Source: Escallonia rubra
Taxonomy: Eukaryota > Streptophyta > Magnoliopsida > Escalloniales > Escalloniaceae
Reading direction: 5' to 3'
Length of the DNA: 64,000 nucleotides
Assembly: GCA_033065855.1 (NCBI GenBank)
Contig: JAVXUO010001947.1
Location: forward strand, 1-64,000
Each line of letters begins with the position of its first letter. The first letter of the stretch is position 1. Both the position numbers and the translations under genes were made by a program. The notes beneath the pieces were generated by a model. The model saw nothing but the letters and a program-made list of their open reading frames with translations. It had not been told where the DNA came from and made no database searches. Of the stretch, positions 1 through 10,856 are shown piece by piece.

Positions 1-40
1 GGAGCAATCCTCTGTTGAATCCAAATTCGATCCATTGACA

Positions 41-42
<2 letters not shown>

Positions 43-87
<45 letters not shown>

Positions 88-108
88 GGTGTGTGTGTGT
101 GTGTGTGT
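43..108. repeat. (TA)n followed by (GT)n microsatellite
   Basis: An alternating AT tract of about 38 bases runs directly into a GT tract of about 28 bases with one GGG interruption. It is a compound dinucleotide repeat with no coding content. Confidence 0.97.
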
Positions 109-950
109 CTTTCTACCAAGTGAACCTATATAAGTCGAGTTCCAAATTAAACTTATATAAAAAAATTTGAGTAATTACTTAAAAATAAACATGAAAAGGA
201 TTGTGATATAAACACCACATGAAATCAGAAGACAAGTGAATTCCATGCAAAATTCATCCTTTAATTTTTGCTTTTGTTCTGTTTTATTATTTGTATGGCA
301 TTTTGGAAGCACCAGAGGAGCTGCCTTAGAAGTTTTCTAGCAATTGAAAGCTAGGTACTAACTACTCTATAAAGTGTACTTGCAAGTGTAGTAGCACAAG
401 GAGGGATGATGGGCAAAAAAGTTGTTAAAGTCCCCCCTCATAGTCATTGTTTTCACGGCCTTAGTGTGTACAATGATCAATGATGGACTCACTGCCTTAG
501 TGCAGTAGGTTCAAAACTCTACCGCATAACCTTACACTTCCTGAAATAGTTCAGTTATTCGTTTGGCGTGCAAGACATTGTGTATTGAGCTGGAAATTAG
601 ACCATGACTCAACCAAAGTCAACGATTAACGTAATTCTAAAGGCGTCTGTCTTTCTTACATACACGAGCAAGTAGTACATGCATTTTCCCACTCTCCCAC
701 TTTGTGCTGACTTCATAAATTATTTCCCACTTTCAATTGGTTTATTGGAGTTGACTGCCTATAGGTAACCCCAAAACATAACTCAATCAACCAAACTTTA
801 TAAAGTCATTCCAAACAGATTGATAAAGGAATAAAATGATAAACAACAAAGAACCTTCCTCCATACAGTACTGATTCTTAAAAGGGTGAAATTACTCCGG
901 GTTAGCTATAAAAGCTACTAAAGTTCTTGTGGCAATTAGATAAATTAAAC
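109..950. other. AT-rich stretch, nothing recognised
   Basis: No convincing reading frame, RNA gene or transposon end was seen here. The stretch is AT-rich with many stops in all frames. Confidence 0.5.
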
Positions 951-963
951 TCATCACTGATAT

Positions 964-1088
964 ATTTTTTTTTTTTTGGAAGGAATTAGAACGGCATATA
1001 TGGGTAACCCTTGGGGGAGGGAAGAATCGAACGCGAGTTCGAAGTTGACTCCTGAGGCCCCTTGCCAACTCAACCAACCCCTTTGGGT
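964..1088 (-). mobile_element. tRNA-derived SINE with 13-bp target duplication
   Basis: Read on the minus strand, a body of about 110 bp starts near AACCCAAAGGGGTTGGTTG, has an A-box-like GGTTGAGTTGG (plus positions about 1065-1076) and a B-box-like GCGTTCGATTC (about 1024-1034), and ends in an A-rich tail (the poly-T at 964-977). The spacing of the two boxes suits an internal RNA polymerase III promoter of tRNA origin. The 13-mer TCATCACTGATAT lies directly on both sides (951-963 and 1089-1101), as expected for LINE-mediated insertion. The identical duplications suggest a fairly recent insertion. A true tRNA gene is unlikely because no cloverleaf stems are evident. Confidence 0.85.
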
Positions 1089-1101
1089 TCATCACTGATA
1101 T

Positions 1102-1690
1102 TTAAAAGCACGCTTCTTTGAGATTACAAACAGCCAAAATCAAGTAAAAGTTTATAACATGCTTATTTTCCCTATCAACATGAACAGGCATGAGCTTACA
1201 ATAAATAAAACCAGTACACGTACTAGCTAAAGCCATAGTTTAAGAAAATCGCTCCAAAGGTCAGGCGCTTCAACAGACAAATATAAATCAGCACCAAAAT
1301 TTCAGCTCAAATTCTTGAAGCAACAATGGAATAGAGAACGAAACCTCATGAAATCTCCTGTTTGATCTAAGAAAGACAAAGCCTTTACCTGAGGTATTGA
1401 CACTGAAGAGTGCCGATAGACTGCACAAGCAGAGTATGCATATGCCTACAGTGATACAGACATAAACAGAGAAAAACTACGGTATAGAAGAAAAGGAATT
1501 TTCAACGGCCCGTCTAATTTGCATGAATTCAACTTGACGGCACTCTTTCACTCAGCTCGCTCGCTGGCGAAATCAATCTACGCAGAACACGGATATATTT
1601 TGTTGGCAAACGCTAGAATACTTTATGAAAACCTAAATTAGGAACATCAGGAAAAAAGAAGAATACAGTGGGCTTGATGTAACAGACCTA
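1102..1690. other. No gene recognised
   Basis: The stretch has mixed composition and no frame longer than noise. It may be remnant transposon or untranslated sequence, but nothing identifies it. Confidence 0.4.
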
Positions 1691-2325
1691 GCGCCCCTGA
1701 GAGAGGTTTGGCGGCGGCGTAGTGCGTGGCAGAGCGGCAGCAATGGCGGCATGGGCTTTGTGGAGAGATGGGCTTGCGACAGCGTGTCCGTGGCAGGGCA
1801 GGCAACAGCGGCTGTGTGGGCTTCGCGGAGAGGTTGGCTTGGGCGGCTGCATGGTGGTTGGGATAGAAGGAGAGACAGTAGAGGAGAGGAGGAGGCGGAA
1901 GTTCCGGTAGTAAGAAAGAGATAGAGATCAGGGCAAAGTAAAAAAGGGTAGGGAGGTTATTATGACTTTTAATTTGGCAATTGCAAAATCAGTCGCTAAC
2001 TGATGTCGCCTAATTAACGACTGCAAAAGAGGTCGCAAAAGCAGTCTCTAATTTTAGCGACTGTCAAAGAGGTCGCTAACATGGGTCGCTAAATTTAGTG
2101 ACTGCCCCGGTTGTAGCTAAATGTGGTCGCTAAATTTAGTGAATGTAGTGGAGGTCGCTAACTGCGGTCGTTAAGTTTAGTGACTGTTGTGGAGCTCGCT
2201 AACTGCGGTTCCTAAAGTTCGTGCCAACTTTTTTGTTGAGCCCACCAGAATATGTGTATATTTAGCTACTGCAAATAATAGTAGTCGCAAAGTTTTTTTT
2301 TGCGGTCGCTAAAGCCCTATTTCTT
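1691..2325. mobile_element. CACTA-type transposon end (right end)
   Basis: The segment from about 1970 repeats variants of GGTCGCTAA and TTTAGCGACTG on both strands, like the subterminal transposase-binding repeats of plant CACTA elements. It finishes with CCCTATTTCTTGTGGTG at 2309-2325, the reverse complement of a CACTA-like terminus with one change (CACCACAAGAAAT). A GC-rich, GGCGGC-containing block at 1705-1910 and a purine-rich block precede it. The same order recurs at 3180-3902 and 44750-45180, so three related ends lie in the window. The matching left terminus was not found. Confidence 0.6.
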
Positions 2326-2627
2326 GTGGTGATTAGTATCTGGATACATCGAGGGTCGTCAATAAGCCAAAAGGGTACGTAGGCGGCCTGCCCAGCATGA
2401 CTGCATGTGCCATGATAGGAGCGTCTCCACCCCCTGCTACCCCTCCAAAGAGGCAGACACCGACCTGGAGCGAGATTTATACCCGAACGATGTTCGTCGC
2501 ATTGCTGAGGAGGTGTTCAGAATGAATAGGGCTCAGGATCATGTACAAACACTAACAGTCGATCTGTGCATTTGTTAATCACTATGTCTATCGTCTTAAA
2601 CTCATACAAAGCAGCAAACTAACAAAG
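2326..2627 (+). other. Coding-like remnant between two CACTA-type ends
   Basis: One forward frame stays open from about 2369 to 2523 and reads as a Pro/Thr-rich stretch (PPPATPPKRQTPTWSEIY). A one-base shift near 2490 gives a helical, charged continuation (AEEVFRMNRAQD). It resembles decayed transposon coding sequence, but the protein was not recognised. A MITE interrupts the region at 2630. Confidence 0.3.
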
Positions 2628-2629
2628 TA

Positions 2630-2991
2630 CTCCCTCCGTCACACAAAAATTGATAATATTTCTTTTTTGGGTCATCCCAAAAAATTGCTCATTTTCAAAT
2701 TAAGAAAGACTCTTTACATACTTTTACATATTTACCCTTTTTACAAATTTTTTTTATTCTATTTCTCTCCTCATATTTAAATATCCATCAACTCATTTTC
2801 TCTGTCTTGACCCATTTCTTACACTTTTTTAGTGATTTCTCTCCCAAAATTTAACACTCCGCTAACTTATTTTCTCTATTCTGTCCCACTTTCTTCCCCT
2901 CCTCTCTAAAGGGCAAAATAGAAAAACACATAATATATCACTAAATCTACGTGCAAAAAAAAATTAATCAAATTATGTGCGATGGAGGGAG
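2630..2991. mobile_element. Stowaway-like MITE (Tc1/mariner type)
   Basis: The termini are inverted: CTCCCTCCGTCACACAAAA on the left and, on the right, GATGGAGGGAG, which reads CTCCCTCCATC in reverse. TA flanks both sides (2628-2629 and 2992-2993). The interior is AT-rich and non-coding. This matches the plant Stowaway signature of a CTCCCTCCGT terminus with a TA target duplication. At 362 bp it is at the long end for the family. Confidence 0.85.
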
Positions 2992-2993
2992 TA

Positions 2994-3902
2994 ATTAACA
3001 GCAATAGCATATTACCTACACCCACTATAAATACAATAAATTAAGCATAATACATTGCAATTAAAAATGCAACATATATGAATTTAACAATCAACTTATG
3101 AAAAACACATAGTAAATAGAAACAAATTATTATTATGTAGAAAAACGTACAGATTGCTGGAAGAAGCGGGTTTAGATAGGGCAGCGATGGCCCACTGAGC
3201 GGCGAAGTGGAGCACAGTGGTGCGTGGAACGTGGTGGCAGCAGTGGTGCGTGGAACGTGGTGGCAGCAGTGGTGGCGTGGAAGTGCAAGAGGGTGTGGCG
3301 GCCTGGTGGCGGCTGTGGTGCGGCAGAGATGTGGTGGTGCGACAGAAGTGGCGTGGCAACGTGGGGGCGGTAAGGTGGTTATGGTGGAGTGAAGGGTGTC
3401 GCAAGACTATCGTGGCTAGTGGCAAGGAATGGTCGAGGGAAAAAGGTGTTGAGAGAAAGAGCGAGAGAGAGGAGGAGGCGGCGGGGAGAGAAAAGAAGGA
3501 GGAATTAGGATTTTGGAATTAATGACAGTTAGCAACGGATTTTGGCCATCACTAAAAGTCCAAGGCTAAATGCCATTCAAAAAAAATTGAAAATATTATT
3601 TTTAGCGGTGGAATCTAGTCCTTCACTAATAATTCACTGTTGAAGTAAAAAAAGTTATACCTAAAAATTCTGCCAGAAAATTGAAAAACTGGAAATGATA
3701 ATCAGCGACGGACTTTTCCCTCGGTAATTATCCATAGGTAAAAGTCTGTTGCAAAATCTCATTGACAAAGGAGAGTTCTGTCAGTAAAGAGATTTAGTGA
3801 TGGACTTTTACCGAGGATGATTTTGTCTTTGAAAGTAACTTTCAGCGACGGAATTTTGTTTGTCGCTAAAAGTCCGTCGAAAGAGGCCCATTTTGTTGTA
3901 GT
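2994..3902. mobile_element. CACTA-type transposon fragment (right end)
   Basis: A GTGGTGGCAGCAGTGG-rich block (3180-3400) and a GAGA-rich block (3430-3510) are followed by subterminal repeats of the type TTTTAGCGACGG and GACTTTTACCGA on both strands. The segment ends in TTTGTTGTAGTG, the reverse complement of CACTACAACAAA, at 3891-3902. A frame of about 100 residues crosses the G-rich block on each strand, but composition explains this. The left terminus is not visible. The Stowaway-like MITE at 2630 lies just upstream. Confidence 0.6.
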
Positions 3903-6770
3903 GAAAGAATCTATTCCACAAGTACCGCCCTTGAAGAACATGGGTAAAAAGACTATTCAGGGTTGACCAAATCTTCCAGGCTTGTTTGGCAAGTAAGCCT
4001 GGAAGGGATAATATACATCGGCCACCCAATGCATAGAGTTGTTTCCGACCACCAGAATCAACCTAAGATCTGATCAAGTTGTTATCACACGTAAACAGGA
4101 AAAGAATAGACTGACATATAATGAACAAGTAACTAAGATCTCACCGATTGAATAAGAGTCGCTCGCCCAGCTTTATTCAACAACAGACATAACCAGTGGG
4201 CACACCTATCTTGAATACGGAAAATAATGCCTTGAAAAAACTCTTTTTTGCAGACTGTTACATCTAAATTAACACCTAAATATTTGCCGAATTCTTAATT
4301 TACTTCAAAATCAAAATCGTGCTCAATCTAAGCTCTGATAGCTTGAGAAGCATTGGGGCTAATCCAAAGACTGCGTTTAGCCCAATTGATACTCTACCCA
4401 GATAAACAATAGTAAGTTTTAAGAGTTGACGAACGACGACAGTACTTTGACGAACCTCTTTAGGAAGATGTAGAAACAAATATACATAATCAACATACAT
4501 TAAGTGAGAGATAGATGGGGAATGTCTCCCGGCTTTTATTCCCTAAATTGCCCAATTATTATTAGCCTTAACTAAGGCAACAAATAAGGCCTCAGCACAC
4601 GAGATTGATAGAAAAGGCGATAATGGGTCTCCTTGGTGGATGCCACAAAGTGGTATGGAAGAAAGGTTTGGAGCCCCATTAACGAGAATAGAGTAGGAGA
4701 CAATAGACAAACATTGATGTATAAGATGATCCATCTACTAGGGAAGCCTATGCGGTGCAACATATCAAGGATAAGCTCTAATGTCAATGATCAAAAGCTT
4801 TGCTCATGGCCAATTTAATAGAAACTAATATTACACCTCCTTTTTTACACCTACGAACACAATTAGTAAGTTCATGCGCTAAAAGGATGTTATCTGAAAT
4901 GCTTCGACTAGTCACAAAAGCATTCTGATAGGGATAGTCAAAAGAGGCATTATCGGCTTCAATAGGTTCACTAAGATCTTAGAAATTATCTTGTAAATAA
5001 CATTACATATACTAATAGGGCAAGATCAGCAGCACATACGGGAGAGACTTTTTTAGGTACTATAGTATCGAATGTGCTATTTACTTCCCTGACCATGTGT
5101 CCAGAATTCAAAAATAAGAGTGCTGGGTGAGTAACGAGCGGTCCCGTACTCTCCCAACAACACTGATACACAAGAGCAGTTAAACCATTCAGCCTCAGAG
5201 CCTTGAAATCCCCATTTGAAAGAGAACATTTTTAATCTGAGTCAGAGAGAACGGTTGAAGTAAATGATTCACTTGAGAGGTCAAAAGAGTAGGCAAAGGA
5301 AGCTCTAGCAAATAAGAGCTTGCCATAATATTGGAGAAGCCTCACAACTGAGGAGGCAAAAAGATTTTCTTAAAATAAGAAAGTATAGAAGTTTGAACGT
5401 CAACCATATATTTCAACAATTTGCCAGATTCAGAGGTGAGGGAGATGACGTGGTTATGTCGTCTCCGAATAATGGTAGAGGCGTGTAATAATTTGGTATT
5501 CCTTTCTCCCAATTCAAGTCAGGAGATTTTGGACTGCTGAGCCCAATACACTTCCTCAAATTCAAGAAGGAAATCCAGTTTAGATCTAGTAAAATAATCT
5601 GCTAGACAGGACTCCGCTGAATAGTGAACTAGATCTTGGCCTGCTAATAACTGTGTTTGGAAACCCTGGATATGAGATTGAGGTTGCCAAAATTACCATA
5701 AATCCAAGCACGCAGATACTATAGTAGCAATTGAGAATGCCACATCAATTGAAAGAGAGGAGAGCCAACAATAGGCACCGACTAGATGTAACTAATGATG
5801 TGAGAGCTTCGGGGGTCAGAGAGCCACATGGCTTTAAATCGATGAGGCAAGGGAAAAAGGCTTAAGAATAGGCTGCGAATTACTAAGGATTGGGGCGTGA
5901 TCCGAATGTTGAATCGCTACATTACTAGTAAAAGCTGCCGAATGGAGAATTATCCAGGACAGACAGGCCATAACTCGATCCAGTTTTTCATAGACAAAGC
6001 TTGTCACAGGGGTACCCCAAACCCAAGTAAATACCGGCCCCTCCCAATGAATATCCAAAAGGCCAAAAGCAGCCAAAAAAATTCTTAAACACCAAAGTGC
6101 CAAGAAAAACATGAGACGAGCTACCAGTTTTCTCATAGGCTAGAAAAACTTGGTTGAAATCCCAACACAAAGAGATGACCAGAGTGAAGACGAAGAAGTG
6201 AAGCAATGAAGTTCCAATTACAGAGCCGAAGCTGCACTTAAGGATGACTATAACAAACAGATTGTATTCGGTTACCCCATCCGAGTTTATTGTCGAGGTT
6301 AAAATGAAATTCTTGTTAACATGAAAACCCCCCAAAAAAGTAGGCAAATGCAACCCAACCAATGCCCTCCACTAAGACCATCAGGATCAATACTAACAAA
6401 ATGGGTAAAACTCGAAGAGCGAAAAAAAACTTACAACTGAGGAACAAAGATTTTTGTTTCCATAAGAAAGCAAATTGTTTGGATTATGTACGCGGATCAA
6501 ACCCATGGCTGTACGAAAATACTAGCTTGACCCATGCCACCACAGTTCCAGCAGATGATGATCATAGATATTCGCATGGTTGGACAGGCCCAACCACGAA
6601 GGCCATACAGCCCAGATTCAACGACCAGAAGCCAAACAATTTATCAACATCCAAATTTAACCCAAAATCCATTTCAACAAGAAGCACCAAAGTAGGGTGG
6701 AGGTAAACATATGAGTCCCAAAGCAGGGAAAACAGACAAACATCCATAACCAAAGAAAAGAGAGATAGAT
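3903..6770 (-). pseudogene. Decayed LINE (non-LTR) ORF2: endonuclease plus reverse transcriptase
   Basis: Minus-strand fragments in several frames follow the order of a plant L1-type ORF2. Near 6000-6200 there is endonuclease-like sequence (WDFNQVFLAYEKTG, then FTWVWGTPVTSFVYEKLDRV). Near 4870-4900 comes ISDNILLAHELTN followed by MSKAFDH. At 4543-4790 the reverse-transcriptase palm is seen as GIHQGDPLSPFLSISCAEAL. At 3900-4030 a C-terminal LPGLLAKQAWKIW stretch ends the recognisable region. Frameshifts and stops occur throughout, so no product is expected. The element abuts a CACTA terminus at 3902. An intact FADD box was not found. The 5' limit near 6770 is approximate. Confidence 0.8.
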
Positions 6771-7259
6771 ATTAGACGAATATATAATGCAAGGAAAGTA
6801 ATTTTAACCTTGACGTTGGTCAGTAGATTGAAAATCAAGTTCATGGACCTTTTTAAATACTTCCTCAGCTTCAACAGGTTCACCCAGATCATCCCTAGCA
6901 CGCTTACATATTGATGTAAAAAAAATAAAGAGAAGCATGCAATATGAGACCTGAAACTGCAGGTGAAGGTTTTGGAGGTGAATCAAGTTGTCACCATTTT
7001 CCCAGCCCCAGCTCAGTCTCCCCAACTGAATGTAGTTCCTTTCAAAACTATTTCTTAGAGCTGGCTGAGGAGGTCAAATTTGATGCCGAGGAAATGTACC
7101 CTATAGAAGTCACAGGCAAATAACCATATTTACACAACAAGGTCTCGATATTGGTAGCTGCACCGACAACAGAGGTCATGTGATGAGAACCATAAATAGA
7201 ATCGTCTAAGGCAGTGTCTTCTGGAGAAGATTCAATTGTAACATGAAGCATATGAGATA
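6771..7259. other. Unassigned; no recognised gene
   Basis: Two short minus-strand frames (6804-7025 and 7048-7350) match nothing recognised. The second runs into the copia LTR. The stretch could be older transposon or gene debris. Confidence 0.35.
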
Positions 7260-7578
7260 TGTTGATATATGTCTTGTATTTATGTCCCACATCGGTTACT
7301 AGGAGAAGGTTACAACTTGGCCCAAGTGTATAAGACATCTTGTCCCACATTGGTTATTTAGAGAATATCACTGCTTATCTCTAAGTATATGTAAGTTGTC
7401 TTGTATTGTGTTTAAGGTCAAGAGAAAAAAGTCATTCTTTGAGAAGGCAAACAATTGAGAGATATACATGAGGGAGCGTTGTAAATTTGACTTGTGCATT
7501 TGAGTTCTCTCAGATTTTTTGTGTTCTCTTGTTTGGTTATCGTGTTCTATACATATTTATCTAGAGCAATTCGCAACA
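7260..7578 (+). repeat. 5' LTR of a Ty1/copia element
   Basis: The segment begins TGTTGATATATG and ends TCGCAACA, giving the short TGTTG/CAACA inverted termini of an LTR. It contains two copies of a TCCCACATYGGTTA motif that is common in plant copia LTRs. A primer-binding site lies two bases downstream and a copia gag remnant follows in the same orientation. The length of 319 bp is ordinary for small copia LTRs. No 3' LTR was found. Confidence 0.7.
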
Positions 7579-7580
7579 AG

Positions 7581-7593
7581 TGGTATCAAGAGC
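7581..7593 (+). other. Primer-binding site (initiator tRNA-Met type)
   Basis: TGGTATCAAGAGC sits two bases after the LTR end. It differs from the plant initiator-Met site TGGTATCAGAGC by one inserted A, and it sets the orientation of the copia element as forward. Confidence 0.75.
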
Positions 7594-7645
7594 ATTCCAG
7601 GTTTATTTTTTGGGCAAAATCAAAATCGATATTAGAGGATAAATA

Positions 7646-8958
7646 TGTTGAACAACATTGAAACCAAAAAGATAACCCTAGAGGGGGTGAATAGGATTTT
7701 AAGACTACTTTAAAAAATAACAAGTAAATATTACAAAGTTAGAGAGGATATGAAAGACACTAGAAAAAGCTACAAAAAACAAACCTCAAACACAATATCT
7801 TGAATAAACAAACTAACCAATCTCAACACAAATGTAAAACGATAAAGTAAAGAGAGAGGGGTTTAGAGATACTTGACAATGAGATTTAAATGGTTCGGCT
7901 TGATATACCCTCAAGCCGTCCACCCCTTCAAGGAAGTTCCTTGAAAGGCCCTAGAATCCACTAGTATGATCTTCCTTACGGGTCAAGATCGAATCTTTTA
8001 CAATGACTTAATGATATGCCCACATCAAGAACAAGCTTTGACAATCCCAAAGCTCCAAAGCTTAACAACCCCCCAATAAACTTTAGATGAAGAATTGTGT
8101 ACAAATATTTCACTCTCAAGAAGTAGATGAGAACAAGTTTAAGCTCTAGAATAAGAGAGATGATTGTATGATGACTTATGGAAGTGTATATCTCTCAAAT
8201 GTAAGCTCACAATAAATGCTCTCTTGAAATGGATAAGAAATCAATGAAAAATAAGAGAGTTTGAACAATTGCTTTGATCTTTGAGTATATGAAAGATATG
8301 AGAGCTTTGAATGCAATTGATGAATCAAAACTATGCCCAAGATAAGTATTTATAGAGATAGGAATAAATATGACCGTTTGGAGTTAGGTGGAGCATTAAA
8401 TTCGTCAAACGGTAAATACAGTCGACTGTAATGTGCCATTGCAGTCGACTATATTCCCAAAGTAGTCATTGGAAATTTAAAATTTTCAACTTGCAGTCGA
8501 CTGTAATCCAATGCAGTCATCTATAATATGCTACTAGAAGTATTGCAGTCGACTGCATTCCAATGCAGTCGACTGTAATACCTCACTGCCCAACTTGCAG
8601 TCGACTGCATTCCAGAAAATGCAGTTTCCTTGTTTTCAAAGAATGAAAAACTTTTATGCATGCAAGGGAAACCAATGGGCAAGTTCTAGGTATACAGTCA
8701 TCGTAACGATCATCTCTCTATGTCTAGTTTACAAAGAAGGAAATAAAAGCATTGTAATAATTCAATCAACGAAATCCTTCTTTGATGCGTTCTGTTGAGA
8801 GTCTTTGACCGTGTTGCTCGTCAAATAGTATGTTTGCATGAGTATGAGATTGTTCCTATTACTTCATCAACTCAATGCATGTTAGACAACGTAAACATCA
8901 ATGTTGGTTATCATCAAAATCAAATATAATCCTAGGTTAAATAACCGTAGGGTTAACA
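7646..8958. mobile_element. Solo LTR nested in the copia leader
   Basis: The segment starts TGTTGAACAACATTG, contains CCTAGAGGGGGTGAATAGG near the start, and ends GGGTTAACA. It separates the copia primer site from its gag remnant. The flanks (AAATA on the left, AACAT on the right) look like a decayed 5-bp duplication, and removing the LTR brings the leader next to the gag start region. A second, 5'-truncated copy of the same family is at about 43451-44457 and shares the end sequence and central palindromes. No internal coding region is present. The exact right border could be a few bases later. Confidence 0.65.
8418..8613. repeat. Cluster of AGTCGACT palindromes
   Basis: Within about 200 bp, GCAGTCGACTGC-like palindromes recur in the contexts TGCAGTCGACTGTAAT and TGCAGTCGACTGCATTCC, with one decayed copy (CAGTCATCT). 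The related LTR near 43850-43885 has two copies. They are part of the solo LTR and may act as regulatory or structural motifs of that family. Confidence 0.8.
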
Positions 8959-8962
8959 AACA

Positions 8963-9415
8963 TGACCATGAAGTATGCCTGTGAATAATTCGATGGAAAA
9001 TGAATTTTGGCATATGGCAGAGCACGGTGAAGGATATCCTTGTCCAGCAAGGATTGCTCAAGCCTTTTCTGGGGAATAAGCCTGAGTCGATGGATCAAGA
9101 CGATTGGGAAGAATTACAGGCAAAGGCTGTATCTATGATACGGTCGAATCTAGCGCCTAAGGTTAAGTACCCAGTTTTGATAGAGACTTCTCGAACAGCT
9201 CTGTGATTGAAATTCGAGAAGATATATATGACCATATATCTGAAGAAAGATTTATACCTGTTAGGGATAGATGAAGGTTCAGATCTGGGTGACCATATAT
9301 CATAATTTAATCGATTGGTGTCCTAATTGTTTGGTATAGATATTAAACTCAATGAGGAAGATTAGGCGATTGTTGTTATCTTCGATTGTCTTAATCTTTG
9401 TGTTACCCAAACCAA
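8963..9415 (+). pseudogene. Ty1/copia gag remnant (UBN2-type)
   Basis: The forward frame reads MNFGIWQSTVKDILVQQGL, then KPESMDQDDWEELQAKAV and MIRSNLAPKV. After a stop it continues as IYMTIYLKKDLYLLGIDEG. This is the N-terminal part of a copia gag, where the family typically has W..K..D.L.QQG...L.G..PE.M...DW.EL..KA...IR..LA. Copia gag forms the virus-like particle. The only long open part is 9000-9206. The sequence stops at about 9415, where an oppositely oriented Ty3 RNase H begins, so the rest of the element was lost. Confidence 0.75.
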
Positions 9416-10287
9416 AATTACACGTGTCTCTCTAAAGCTGAGTAATTCACCTCTCCTTGGGTCAACTTCTTACTGACATAATAAATGGCTCCCTCAACCA
9501 ATGAATTCCCCAAGTGTTGGGCTAACATGGTTCCGGCTCCGGTAGCAATTACAGTTAGGTATAGCAACAATGGCTATCGGGTATTGGTGGGCTTAGGATT
9601 GGTGAGTTGCTGAGGTTTTGTTTGATTTTTTTGATAGCTTTTTGGCACAAGGGGTTCCATTCTTTGGTCAAATCCTTCTTCAACAATTTAAACACAGGCT
9701 CCCAATCATGGTCAATTGGGATATGAACTGGCTAATGTACTGGATTTTACCCAAGAATCCTCAGATCTCCTCTCCGTCTTCGGTGGGGGCATTTCAACTT
9801 TAGTTTTGATCTTGGTTGGGTCTACCTCTATCCCTCATTTCCTCACCATAAAACCTAGCAACTTCCTGGTTGTAATCCCAAACACGGATTTCTGCGGGTT
9901 TAGCCTCACGTTATACTACCTCAACTCTCAAAGTATTTCCTCAACATAGTGCAATGATCTTCCCTCGTCCTGAACTTGATAATCGTATCATCGACATACA
10001 CTTCTACCTCTTTATGAATCATATCATGCAACAGGGATGTAGCGGCTCGCTTCTATGTAGCCCGGGCATTCTTCAAATGAAAGGCATCACTACATAACAA
10101 AAGGTACCCCAGGGGGTTGTGAAAATTGTCTTCTCCTGATCCTAGGGAGTCATCTTAATCTGGTGGTAGCCTACAAAGCAATCTACGAAGAATACCAACT
10201 CATGCTTAGTTGTATTGTCTACGATCAGGTCTATGATGGGTAAAGGGAAGTCATCTTTGGGAGAAGCAAGGTTTAAGTCTCGGAAGT
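9416..10287 (-). pseudogene. Tat/Ogre-type Ty3 reverse transcriptase and RNase H, C-terminal part
   Basis: Minus-strand reading gives FRDLNLASPKDDFPLPIIDL at the 10287 end. The catalytic box lies near 9990 (EVEVYVDDTIIKF), followed by LRLNPQKSVFGITTRKLLGF near 9870-9910. Near 9420-9520 is the RNase H connection LGNSLVEGAIYYVSKKLTQG and NYSALERHV. Order and wording match plant Ty3 elements of the Tat/Ogre branch. Frames are broken in several places. The N-terminal half of the same reverse transcriptase lies at 15388-16074, separated by a 5.1-kb insertion. The RNase H is cut at about 9416 by the copia fragment. Confidence 0.85.
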
Positions 10288-10856
10288 TGTAATATCCCGC
10301 ATTTTTCAAGCTGTTTAAAATAATCAATTGTGCTCCGAAAAATAAACGGGCGATAATTTTGAGCAATGCTCGGATATTAGTAGAGTATGGAAGCTTAATA
10401 TAATTTTATGGTCAAAATATAATTTTGAAAACTTTTGGGGTCATTTTATAAATATGGAAAATTTAGGGGCTATTTTGCAAATTATGAAAAAGGGCATTAG
10501 GTGTCAAGATTTTAAAAACCTAGTCATATACAATAGCCACCTCTTGCTATTTTGTGTGGTGACTAATGAAGAGAAATAATAAAACAAACAATGGATTAAC
10601 TAAAGGAAATTCGGGTGAAAAATGAAGAGAAAAAAAAAGACTATACAAAATAATGATCAAGAACAGGAAACAGAGTAGTGAGGAAGAAGAAAACATAGAG
10701 GATTTCAGCAGAAAATCAGAGAGAGAGAGATTGAGAGAATTTTCAAAGGTTAAAGCAACAAACTTTTTGGTTAAACTACCTTTGCTTTAGATCCTGATAA
10801 GGGTTTCTATCTGACCCCCGGGTAAGGATTTCTATCCGAACCCTTATTTCGATAAC

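Noticed and set aside
964..1088. Possible tRNA gene because of A and B boxes
   Set aside because: No cloverleaf or anticodon stem, plus a poly-A tail and a 13-bp target duplication. It is a SINE.
3096..3522. Overlapping frames of 100-109 codons on both strands
   Set aside because: They come from the GTGGTGGCAGCAGTGG-rich block of a CACTA end and are low-complexity.
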